From contig NZ_JAMOIH010000011.1 of NCBI RefSeq assembly GCF_024448955.1, forward strand, positions 62,001 through 126,000: 64,000 bases of DNA, written 5' to 3'. The first letter of the stretch is position 1; each line of letters opens with the position of its first letter. A program made the translations under genes and the position numbers. This DNA comes from Stutzerimonas stutzeri (GTDB lineage: Bacteria > Pseudomonadota > Gammaproteobacteria > Pseudomonadales > Pseudomonadaceae). Of the stretch, positions 11,050-19,492 are shown in pieces. The notes below the pieces were generated by a model, which saw nothing but the letters and a program-made list of their open reading frames with translations, had not been told where the DNA came from and searched no databases.

Positions 11050-11063
11050 TTGATTACGGTCAA
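11050..11063 (-). promoter_or_regulatory. Anr/Dnr box of nirQ
   Basis: TTGATTACGGTCAA matches the TTGAT-N4-ATCAA consensus at nine of ten positions, about 90 bp before the nirQ start. Confidence 0.75.
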
Positions 11064-11314
11064 GCCCTGACGGAAATAGGCTGAGGCTGGATGCTGGAAA
11101 GCCGGACGAAGGCGCCCCCCCCTCGGTGCATGCGCGAGAAGCCGAGCAGCACTGGACCGCCTTTAGCTTTAACGTCCGGCTGCTTTCCCCACAGCCGTTG
11201 ACTGTTTTGACTTGCCGGCTGCAGCCGCTTTTCCGTCCAGCCCCAACGCTTCTGTCGTCTTATCAGCCTTGACCCGCGACACGACGTCACGCCTGCCCAA
11301 TCCCAGGCTCACTC

Positions 11315-11328
11315 TTGATTGCCATCAA
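11315..11328 (+). promoter_or_regulatory. Perfect Anr/Dnr box of nirS
   Basis: TTGATTGCCATCAA matches the consensus exactly. A TCTAGGAT-like -10 about 25 bp downstream places the box near -41, the usual position for Fnr-type class II activation. Confidence 0.9.
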
Positions 11329-11405
11329 GCGCATTCGCAACGGCTCTCTCTAGGATGCAAACCGCGCACAGCAAGCCCCGGGAACTGCCACATCGCCGTC
11401 ATTAG

Positions 11406-13151
<1,746 letters not shown>

Positions 13152-13205
13152 GTGCCAAACCGGGAGGAACGCAAGATTCCTCCCTTTAGCCTTGAGGAAG
13201 TACTG

Positions 13206-13520
13206 ATGAAGAAAATACTGGTTCCGTTGCTCGCCCTGGGCGGCGCAATGATGCTGCAACCGGCTGTGGCCCAGGACGGCGAAGCGCTATTCAAGAGCAA
13301 GCCCTGCGCAGCCTGCCATAGCATCGATGCCAAGCTGGTTGGCCCGGCATTCAAGGAAGTCGCCGCCAAATACGCGGGCCAGGACGGCGCCGCCGACCTG
13401 CTCGCCGGCCACATCAAGAACGGCAGCCAAGGCGTCTGGGGCCCGATCCCGATGCCGCCAAACGCTGTAACCGAAGAAGAAGCCAAGATCCTCGCTGAAT
13501 GGGTTCTTAGCCAGAAGTAA
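13206..13520 (+). CDS. nirM: Cytochrome c551 NirM
   Basis: This 104-residue periplasmic class I cytochrome c is an electron donor to NirS. It has a signal peptide (1-22, ending AVAQ), haem motif CAACH (about 34-38) and the axial Met segment [11 protein letters not shown] near residue 83. GAGGAAG lies five bases before the ATG at 13206, and the frame upstream of this is not used. It sits 54 bp after nirS. Confidence 0.95.
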   Translation: MKKILVPLLALGGAMMLQPAVAQDGEALFKSKPCAACHSIDAKLVGPAFKEVAAKYAGQDGAADLLAGHIKNGSQGVWGPIPMPPNAVTEEEAKILAEWVLSQK

Positions 13521-13547
13521 TGTCGAAGTAACGTCCAGGAGGACGTC

Positions 13548-13889
13548 ATGATCCGGTCCCGCCATGCAGTATCGCGTTTGGGGCTCGCCCTGGCGTCTCT
13601 CCTCCTGATTTCCGCTGACCTGGCCGCGGCACCTGATGCCGAACGCCAAGCCCAGCTCGAACACCTGCTCGTGCAGGACTGCGGTTCCTGCCACGGCCTG
13701 CGCATGACCGGCGGCCTCGGCCCCGCTATCACCCGTGATGCACTGGCCGGCAAACCCCGTGAAAATCTGATTGCCACCGTGACCCATGGTCGCCCCGGCA
13801 CCGCCATGCCCGGCTGGAACGCCCTGCTCGCCGAGCAGGACATCGTCTGGCTGGTCGATCTGCTTCTCGAAGGATATCCAAAGCCATGA
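13548..13889 (+). CDS. nirC: Cytochrome c55X NirC
   Basis: A 113-residue periplasmic cytochrome c with a signal peptide (about 1-27) and haem motif CGSCH; a Met ligand candidate is in PGTAMPGW. NirC proteins can give electrons to NirS and take part in haem d1 maturation. AGGAGG lies just upstream of the start, and the end overlaps the nirF ATG by four bases. Confidence 0.93.
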   Translation: MIRSRHAVSRLGLALASLLLISADLAAAPDAERQAQLEHLLVQDCGSCHGLRMTGGLGPAITRDALAGKPRENLIATVTHGRPGTAMPGWNALLAEQDIVWLVDLLLEGYPKP

Positions 13890-15061
13890 TCCGTCCCTTC
13901 CTGCTGCTGGCCGCGGCCAGCCTGCTGTTCGGCTGCGCGCAACAACCGCTGCGCGGCACTGGCGACCTGGGTGTGGTGGTGGAACGCGCCACCGGCAGCC
14001 TGCAGCTAATCGAGAGCAGCGGCATGAGCGGCCTGGCGCGGATCGAGGGCCTGGGCGACCTGTCCCACGCCTCGGTGGTATTTTCCCGCGACCAGCGCTT
14101 CGCCTATGTCTTCGGCCGCGACGGCGGCCTGACCAAGGTCGACCTGCTGCGCCAACGCATCGACAAGCGCGTGCTCCAGGGCGGCAACAGCATCGGCGGC
14201 GCCATCAGCCAGGACGGCAGCCTGATCGCGGTAGGCAACTACGAGCCGGGCGGCGTCAAAGTCTTCGACGCCGACACCCTGGAGCTGGTGGCCGACATTC
14301 CCGCTACCCCGCTGCCCGACGGCAGCCGCAACTCCCGCGTGGTGGGCGTTACCGACGTGCCGGGTAAGCGCTTCATCTACAGCCTGTTCGATACCGGCGA
14401 AACCTGGCTGCTGGACTTCAGCCAGAGCCACACGCCGCAGATCACCCGCTTCGAGAACATCGGCAACCAGCCCTACGATGCACTGCTGACCCCCGAAGGT
14501 CGCTACTACGTCGCCGGCCTGTTCGGCGAGGATGGCATGGCCAAGATCGACCTCTGGCACCCCGAGCGCGGCGTCGAACGCATCCTCGACGGCTACGGCC
14601 GCGGCCAGCAAAAACTGCCGGTTTACAAGATGCCGCATCTCGAAGGCTGGACCGTAGCCGGCAACCAGACCTTCGTCCCGGCGGTTGGCCAGCACCGCGT
14701 GCTGGTGATGGACAGCGAGAACTGGCAGCAGACCGACGCCATCGACGTTGCCGGCCAGCCGATCTTCGTCATGGCACGCCCCGATGCGCGGCAGATTTGG
14801 GTCAACTTCGCCCATCCGGACAATGGCAAGGTGCAGGTCATCGACAGCGAAACCCACGAGATCATCGCCACCCTGGAGCCTGGCCCTGCCGTGTTGCACA
14901 TGGAGTTCACCGCGCGCGGCGACCAGCTCTGGCTGTCGGTGCGCGACGGCGGCGAGATTCAAGTCTGGGACCCCTATACGCTGAAACTGCTCAAGCGCCT
15001 GCCGGCGGAAAGCCCGAGCGGCATCTTCTTCAGCAGCCGCGCCCACGAGACGGGGTTGTGA
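13886..15061 (+). CDS. nirF: Haem d1 biosynthesis lipoprotein NirF
   Basis: A 391-residue protein similar to the haem-d1-binding propeller of NirS and needed for a late step of haem d1 synthesis; the exact reaction is still debated in the literature. A lipoprotein signal (LLFGC with Cys17) indicates periplasmic membrane attachment. Propeller blades show repeated FSRDQRFAYVFGRDG-like and IDVAGQPIFVMARPD strands. The start overlaps nirC by ATGA, so translation is coupled, and nirD starts one base after the stop. Confidence 0.93.
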   Translation: MIRPFLLLAAASLLFGCAQQPLRGTGDLGVVVERATGSLQLIESSGMSGLARIEGLGDLSHASVVFSRDQRFAYVFGRDGGLTKVDLLRQRIDKRVLQGGNSIGGAISQDGSLIAVGNYEPGGVKVFDADTLELVADIPATPLPDGSRNSRVVGVTDVPGKRFIYSLFDTGETWLLDFSQSHTPQITRFENIGNQPYDALLTPEGRYYVAGLFGEDGMAKIDLWHPERGVERILDGYGRGQQKLPVYKMPHLEGWTVAGNQTFVPAVGQHRVLVMDSENWQQTDAIDVAGQPIFVMARPDARQIWVNFAHPDNGKVQVIDSETHEIIATLEPGPAVLHMEFTARGDQLWLSVRDGGEIQVWDPYTLKLLKRLPAESPSGIFFSSRAHETGL

Positions 15062-15062
15062 C

Positions 15063-15521
15063 ATGCAACTCGACAGCCTCAGCCGCCGCCTGATTGACCG
15101 CTTCCAGCACGGCATGCCGCTGTGCGCCGAGCCCTACCGCGCCATGGCCGAGGCGCTGGAGTGCAGCGAAGAAGAGATCCTCGCCAGCCTCCAGCAACTC
15201 GAGCAAAGCGGCGGGCTTTCGCGTATCGGTCCCGTCTTCGAGCACAGCCGCGCCGGTGCCAGCACGCTGGTGGCGCTGGCCGTGCCGGCCAATCGCCTCG
15301 AAGCCGTGGCGGCGCGCATCAACAGCTACCCCGAGGTCAACCACAACTACCTGCGCGAGCATGACTATAACCTCTGGTTCGTGATCACCGGCCCTGACCG
15401 CACGCACCTGGACGCCCTGCTGGCACAGATCGAGGCGGAAACCGGCCTCACGCCGCTGGACCTGCCGATGGAATGCGCCTACCGCATCGACCTCGGCTTT
15501 CCCATTGGAGATGCGCCATGA
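15063..15521 (+). CDS. nirD: Siroheme decarboxylase subunit NirD
   Basis: A 152-residue AsnC/Lrp-like protein without a regulatory role. NirD, L, G and H together decarboxylate siroheme to 12,18-didecarboxysiroheme on the way to haem d1. It has an N-terminal winged-helix-like half ([14 protein letters not shown]) and a C-terminal RAM-like half with the family motif [15 protein letters not shown], which carries the conserved His and Tyr. It overlaps nirL by four bases. Confidence 0.92.
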   Translation: MQLDSLSRRLIDRFQHGMPLCAEPYRAMAEALECSEEEILASLQQLEQSGGLSRIGPVFEHSRAGASTLVALAVPANRLEAVAARINSYPEVNHNYLREHDYNLWFVITGPDRTHLDALLAQIEAETGLTPLDLPMECAYRIDLGFPIGDAP

Positions 15522-16033
15522 CCGGCACCCTCAACGACCTGCAAGCCATGCACCTACGGCGCCTGCTCGAAGCCGGCCTGCCGCTTGCCGCCCGTCCTTA
15601 CCAGGCGCTGGCCGAGCGCATCGGCGCCAGCGAACAGGCGGTGCTCGAACAGGTCCGGCACTGGAGCGAGGACGGGCTGTTCCGCCGTGTCGGCCTGGTG
15701 CTCAAGCATCGCGCGCTGGGTTTTCGCGCCAATGCCATGCTGGTACTGAACATTCCCGACGAGCAGGTCGACGAGATCGGCCAGCGCCTCGGCCAGGCCG
15801 CCGGCATCAACCTCTGCTACCAGCGTCCACGCCGCCTGCCGGATTGGCCCTACAACCTGTTCTGCATGGTCCACGGCCGTGAGCGCGAACAGGTCTGCCA
15901 ACTGATCGAAAACCTGCTGGCCGAGCACGGATTGAGTGAAGTGCCGCACCAGTTGCTGTTCAGCACCCGCGCCTTCAAGCAGTGCGGTGCCCGCTATGCT
16001 CCATCCGCTGCTCGGGAACTGGCCCATGGATGA
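15518..16033 (+). CDS. nirL: Siroheme decarboxylase subunit NirL
   Basis: A 171-residue paralogue of NirD with an AsnC-like fold. The family segment reads [21 protein letters not shown], and the C-terminus carries [13 protein letters not shown], typical of NirL/NirH types. The ATG at 15518 overlaps the nirD stop (ATGA), which decides the start. NirD-NirL pairs form the minimal decarboxylase in some organisms. Confidence 0.92.
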   Translation: MTGTLNDLQAMHLRRLLEAGLPLAARPYQALAERIGASEQAVLEQVRHWSEDGLFRRVGLVLKHRALGFRANAMLVLNIPDEQVDEIGQRLGQAAGINLCYQRPRRLPDWPYNLFCMVHGREREQVCQLIENLLAEHGLSEVPHQLLFSTRAFKQCGARYAPSAARELAHG

Positions 16034-16469
16034 CCTCAACCGCCGCCTGATCAACCGCCTTCAATATGGCCTGCCGTTGGTAAAGCAGCCCTGGCAGGCG
16101 CTGGCCGATGAACTGAAAAGCGATCCGCAGATCCTGCGCGACCGTGTCCGGGCGCTGCTGGACGACGGCACCCTGACCCGTTTCGGCCCCATGTTCGACA
16201 TCGACCGTCTGGGCGGCGCCTTCACTCTGGCTGCGCTGTCCGTGCCCGAAGAGCGTTTCGATGCAGTTGCCGCACAGCTCTACGCCCTGCCCGAAGTCGC
16301 CCACAACTATCGCCGCGAACACGAGTGGAACATGTGGTTCGTACTGGGCTGCGCGACACCCGAAGGCATCGCCGAAACCATCGCCCACATCGAGTCACAG
16401 ACCGGCCTCCCGGTACTCAACCTGCCCAAGGAGGAGACCTACCATGTCGGCCTGCATTTCTCGGTTTGA
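16026..16469 (+). CDS. nirG: Siroheme decarboxylase subunit NirG
   Basis: A 147-residue NirD-type paralogue with [19 protein letters not shown] at the N-terminus and [14 protein letters not shown] in the C-terminal half. I chose the ATG at 16026 because the N-terminus then aligns with NirD; it overlaps nirL by eight bases. An upstream ATG at 15996 is possible. The end overlaps nirH by 26 bases. Confidence 0.9.
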   Translation: MDDLNRRLINRLQYGLPLVKQPWQALADELKSDPQILRDRVRALLDDGTLTRFGPMFDIDRLGGAFTLAALSVPEERFDAVAAQLYALPEVAHNYRREHEWNMWFVLGCATPEGIAETIAHIESQTGLPVLNLPKEETYHVGLHFSV

Positions 16470-16955
16470 TGGTCAGTTTGATGGCCGGTTTGATCCCGGC
16501 CTGATGCGCCGCCTGGTGGAACTCACCCAGTCCGGCCTGCCGCTGGTGGACAACCCCTGGGCCTGGATCGGCGAACGTCTGGACCTCGACGAAGACACCG
16601 TGCTGGCCCTGCTGCGCCAGCTACAGGACGACGGCGCCATCCGCCGCATCGCCGCCGTGCCCAACCACTACCGGCTTGGCTACAAGCACAACGGCATGAC
16701 CGTGTGGGACGTGGACGACGCCCACCTCCCCGCCTCGGTCCACTGCTCGGCTCACAACCCTTCGTCAGCCACTGCTACCGCCGCCCCCGCCGCGACGGCT
16801 GGCGCTACAACCTGTTCGCTATGGTGCATGGCCGCAATGCTGAGGAAATCGAAGATTACCGGGCGCAGATCCGACAGCTGCTTGGTGATGCCTGCCGAGC
16901 GGATGAGATGCTGGTGAGCAGCAGGATACTGAAGAAAACGGGGTTGCGGGTTTAG
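16444..16955 (+). pseudogene. nirH: Frameshifted nirH (siroheme decarboxylase subunit)
   Basis: The ATG at 16444 (AAGGAGGAG upstream) opens a NirL/NirH-type protein that reads well to VWDVDDAHL. It then loses the family sequence at a C run, 16728-16731. The expected continuation (RLGPLLGSQPFVSHCYRR, then DGWRYNLFAMVHGR and SSRILKKTGLRV) is intact in the +3 frame up to 16955. Adding one C to the run restores a continuous 170-residue protein, close to the usual NirH length. This is therefore a one-base deletion, either a real mutation or a sequencing error in a homopolymer. As given, the protein would end in unrelated residues near 16917. Confidence 0.9.
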
Positions 16956-17329
16956 CGCTTGCAAACGCTGAAGCCGCCCGTCAGAACTCTCGCTGTAGAC
17001 TAGACAATGATGATGGCGAAATAGTAGCTTCAGTCGAGACGTCAAACAGGGATCGTTGCGTGCGCCATCTTCATTTCCTTTGCCTTAAGCCCTCCCGCGC
17101 CCTCCATACCGGTACGAATTGTTTTCGTAGGCGGGTGTTGGGTTGTGCCTGAAAAAGTTAAGTCAAGCGAATACGGGCGATTGTGCGAGGCAGGACGTAG
17201 GTCGTTAAAAGACCAATATTTTTTAGAGCCCCAAAAATCGGGCGAGCGGAGTTATACGGAAATTCCATGATTATGCATTAGCGCGGAATTCCATCTAATC
17301 ACTGTTAAGTTTTAGAGGGTTCATCGAGC
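16956..17329. other. Left junction of the inserted region in the nir operon
   Basis: This 374-bp stretch after nirH has no credible gene. Composition shifts from GC-rich to clearly AT-richer around 17130. It contains two copies of the integron core GTTAAGT (17157-17163 and 17304-17310). It also has a repeat pair, CGGAAATTCCAT (17257-17268) and CGGAATTCCAT (17284-17294), around an ATGCAT palindrome. Confidence 0.6.
17304..17310 (+). other. Integron-type core site at left end of HNH cassette
   Basis: GTTAAGT fits the GTTRRRY core cut by integron integrases. It lies 20 bp before the HNH gene and is the exact reverse complement of ACTTAAC at 18656-18662. A gene cassette's own 5' end and attC 3' arm are expected to pair in this way. 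Confidence 0.6.
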
Positions 17330-17998
17330 ATGGCAATTAGCGAAGCAGACGGTAAATTGCTTTGGGGTAGAGCAGCGGGTATATGCTCAAACCCTTCCTG
17401 CCGGACTGACTTAACAGCGATTTTGCAAGAGTCGAATAGTTACAACGTTGGTGAGATGGCCCACATAATAGCAAGAAGTGAAGATGGGCCGCGAGGAGAG
17501 GAAGGAGGTGGTTCAGATAAGTATCCTAACCTTATTCTTCTTTGTCCAACTTGCCATAGACATATCGATAAATCACCTGAAGGCACGTTTACCATAGAGC
17601 AGCTTCATCAGTGGAAAAGCGATCATGAGTATGCAATCAGACTCAGAATGAGTGAGGTTGTTTATGAGAGTGTCGATGAGCTGAAGGGTAAAGTATCAAA
17701 ACTCCTGATGGAGAATAATTTGATCTGGCAAGAATATGGCCCTCAGTCAAAAATTGCTCAAGAGGACCCTGGATCTAATTCATACAAAATATGGAATTTG
17801 CGAAAGCTAGACACGGTGATTCCCAATAATCAAAAGATTGTCAATATGGTTGAGGCGAACATGAAGCTTCTTGATTCCGATGATTACAAAGCCTTTCTTT
17901 TGTTTAAAAATCATGCAACCTCCTTTGAGGCGAACCAGTATTGTCGCATGTCTAGCTATGCTTTATTCCCTGAAGTGTTTTCGGAGAGATTTGAATAA
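17330..17998 (+). CDS. HNH endonuclease of the inserted cassette
   Basis: This 222-residue protein has an N-terminal HNH nuclease domain: zinc-binding CSNPSC (about 20-25), the first catalytic His in EMAHIIARS, and a second zinc pair with Asn/His motifs in YPNLILLCPTCHRHID (about 65-80). The C-terminal half (about 110-222) has conserved-looking segments (WQEYGPQS, PNNQKIVNMVEANMKLL, FKNHATSFEANQY, LFPEVF) that I cannot assign to a named family. GAGGG lies upstream of the ATG. The stop overlaps the next gene's ATG (TAATG), so the pair is coupled. Codon use is AT-rich compared with nir genes, indicating transfer. A defence nuclease is plausible but unproven. Confidence 0.88.
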   Translation: MAISEADGKLLWGRAAGICSNPSCRTDLTAILQESNSYNVGEMAHIIARSEDGPRGEEGGGSDKYPNLILLCPTCHRHIDKSPEGTFTIEQLHQWKSDHEYAIRLRMSEVVYESVDELKGKVSKLLMENNLIWQEYGPQSKIAQEDPGSNSYKIWNLRKLDTVIPNNQKIVNMVEANMKLLDSDDYKAFLLFKNHATSFEANQYCRMSSYALFPEVFSERFE

Positions 17999-18402
17999 TG
18001 GCAAATGGAAGCAATGAGTGGGGAACTCCCTACTGTGATATTACATTTTTAGATCGCCTATTAAGGACTCACCAAAATGTTTCTGCCGTGAGCAGATCAA
18101 ATGACATTCTTTTTTCCGTATCGCGAGTTCAGCAGGGAGACACGCTGAAAGTACTTTGTCTTAGGCAATATACTATGGGGCGAACCATGGTTGATAGGGC
18201 AATAGATGAGTTTGGCGAATTAGATATTATCTATATAGGTGGAGGGTGGAATGGCTATCAATCTGAAGCCAAAGATCTCTGCCTAGATTCCCATATTGGT
18301 CTTTATGTAACAGATGAAATGTCTGGAGCTCTGTGGCGCGATGATTATTGGAATTATCAGAAAAAAGATAAAGACGGCGATCCAATTACGTTTAGAAGGT
18401 AA
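17998..18402 (+). CDS. Unknown protein coupled to the HNH nuclease
   Basis: A 134-residue soluble protein of no family I recognise. It starts MANGSNEWGTPYCDITFLDR and has a predicted mixed alpha/beta core with ELDIIYIGGGWNGYQSEAKDLCLDSHIGLYVTDE, then an aromatic and charged C-terminus (LWRDDYWNYQKKDKDGD). The ATG overlaps the HNH stop by one base, and the 3' end overlaps the nucleotidyltransferase frame. The IIYIGGGWNGY strand-loop could belong to a nuclease-like or nucleotide-binding fold, but I see no decisive motif. Confidence 0.78.
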   Translation: MANGSNEWGTPYCDITFLDRLLRTHQNVSAVSRSNDILFSVSRVQQGDTLKVLCLRQYTMGRTMVDRAIDEFGELDIIYIGGGWNGYQSEAKDLCLDSHIGLYVTDEMSGALWRDDYWNYQKKDKDGDPITFRR

Positions 18403-18661
18403 GTCAGAGATATTTGGAGTCTTTGGTTTCGGATCATTTTTTCGGCGTGATAGTTTTAATGATATAGATTTACTTGTTGTGGTAGACGACCATTGTGACT
18501 ATCCCCTTCAAGTCTTTTATGACGTGAAAAATATCTTGGACGACATCGGGTTGGAATTTGGCATTGCAATTGACATTACATATCTTTCATATAGCGAGTA
18601 CTCGCGTAAGCCATTGCGGGAGTCAGACAATTTGGTGCCAATCATCGAAACAAAAACTTAA
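18341..18661 (+). CDS. Minimal nucleotidyltransferase (Pol-beta superfamily)
   Basis: A protein of about 106 residues (115 if the ATG at 18314 is used) with the nucleotidyltransferase signature GSFFRRDSFNDIDLLVV, where GS and D-x-D bind the nucleotide-Mg. A third acidic strand, FGIAIDITYLS, completes the usual catalytic triad of MNT-type enzymes. MNT proteins often act as antitoxins that AMPylate a partner toxin, or in defence loci. The start is uncertain: 18341 has GGAG twelve bases upstream and both ATGs overlap the preceding gene. The stop codon lies inside the integron core ACTTAAC, typical of compact gene cassettes. Confidence 0.8.
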   Translation: MIIGIIRKKIKTAIQLRLEGKSEIFGVFGFGSFFRRDSFNDIDLLVVVDDHCDYPLQVFYDVKNILDDIGLEFGIAIDITYLSYSEYSRKPLRESDNLVPIIETKT

Positions 18662-18662
18662 C
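18656..18662 (+). other. Integron-type R'' core at end of HNH cassette (attC truncated)
   Basis: ACTTAAC fits RYYYAAC and is the exact complement of the core at 17304-17310. The next bases, AAAGCG, resemble the start of an attC, but no matching second half with GTTRRRY follows. The site therefore appears truncated by the sequence starting near 18669. Confidence 0.55.
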
Positions 18663-18681
18663 AAAGCGTTGATAGAAAGGG

Positions 18682-18728
18682 GACAGATTTATTTTTGAAT
18701 CTCCCGGCTCGGCATAAATAAACCTGTC
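18682..18728. repeat. Inverted repeat interrupting the cassette boundary
   Basis: GACAGATTTATTT (18682-18694) pairs with AAATAAACCTGTC (18716-18728), 12 of 13 positions, around a 21-bp loop. The motif (AAAGGGGACAG then TTTATTT) resembles short hairpin repeats commonly scattered in proteobacterial genomes. It lies directly after the truncated attC and may mark a secondary insertion. Confidence 0.6.
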
Positions 18729-18837
18729 TTCGTCTCTGTGCTGCTGGCCGTTAATTGGAGGGCGTACTCTTGGCCAGCAAGTACGTGCTGCAAGAGAAAG
18801 TAGCACCTGCGTCAGGCACCTCAGCCAGTCGCTGCAG

Positions 18838-18895
18838 GTCTAACAAGGCTTCAAGCCACACCGCTTATCGGCACGGCCTAGTTCAGACGTTAGAC
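18838..18895 (+). other. attC-like integron recombination site (59-base element)
   Basis: The site begins with GTCTAAC (18838-18844, RYYYAAC) and ends with GTTAGAC (18889-18895, GTTRRRY), which are perfect inverted repeats. The inner segment has AAGGCTTCAAGCC and CGGCACGGCCTAGTTCAG, laid out like the L boxes of short attC sites such as that of aadA cassettes. Its 58-bp length is within the normal range. No integrase gene is present in the window. Confidence 0.75.
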
Positions 18896-18911
18896 CTCGC
18901 AGGAGAAGACA

Positions 18912-19292
18912 ATGCCCCTCGTGACACTTACGGTCCTTCGCCCGAAGTCTGGCGCGTTCAAGGACTCGGTTCTGCAGGCAGTGCACGATGCCTTGGTCAG
19001 CGTCGGGGTGCCTGAAACCGATCGATTTCATCGCGTGCTTGAGTTGTCGGAAGAAGACTTTCGCTTCGATCGCCATTACCCGGACGTTCAAGGCAGTCGA
19101 ACCGATGACTTCGTGCTCATCGAGATCCTTTTGTCCGCCGGGCGCAGTGTCAAGGTGAAGAAACAGTTCCTGGCGCACCTGATGGCCGGTCTCAGCTCGG
19201 CGGGGCATAACCCGGAGAACGCAATGGTGGTGTTCAAGGAAACGACCTGGGAAAACTGGGCGTTTGCGGGAGGCCGCCAGATCCACGTCTAG
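18912..19292 (+). CDS. Tautomerase-family protein in gene cassette
   Basis: A 126-residue protein starting MPLVTLTVLRPKS; processing of Met exposes Pro, the catalytic base of tautomerase-superfamily enzymes (4-oxalocrotonate tautomerase / MSAD-like). The longer-than-minimal length and the C-terminal FKETTWENWAFAGGRQIHV fit the larger tautomerase branch. AGGAG lies about six bases upstream of the ATG, and the gene begins 16 bp after the attC-like core. The stop TAG lies in GTCTAGG, a degenerate match to the GTCTAAC arm expected at this cassette's end. The substrate is unknown. Confidence 0.85.
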   Translation: MPLVTLTVLRPKSGAFKDSVLQAVHDALVSVGVPETDRFHRVLELSEEDFRFDRHYPDVQGSRTDDFVLIEILLSAGRSVKVKKQFLAHLMAGLSSAGHNPENAMVVFKETTWENWAFAGGRQIHV

Positions 19293-19405
19293 GACGAGCG
19301 ACCAGAACGGCGCTGCCCTTTTACAGCTTATCGCCCCTTCAGCTCGGCCGGGATCGCTATGCACACGGGCCCTCACCCAACGATTCCGCCCTATCCATCG
19401 GACTT

Positions 19406-19419
19406 TTGTTTCCGGTCAA
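19406..19419 (+). promoter_or_regulatory. Possible Anr/Dnr box before nirJ
   Basis: TTGTTTCCGGTCAA matches the consensus at eight of ten positions, about 74 bp before nirJ. It could give nirJEN its own Dnr-dependent promoter downstream of the inserted DNA. Confidence 0.4.
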
Positions 19420-19492
19420 GGTCACCCCGCCCCACCTCGGCGATTCTCCCACGCAAAGGAGGCCTGTTCGGTCTCTGGCGAGGAGATACCGC

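Noticed and set aside
17201-17226. Possible terminator GGTC...GACC with T run before the HNH cassette
   Set aside because: The stem is only four base pairs, too weak to claim.
18755-19015. 86-codon frame across the attC-like site
   Set aside because: It overlaps the tautomerase start in another frame and translates the attC; no homology-like features.
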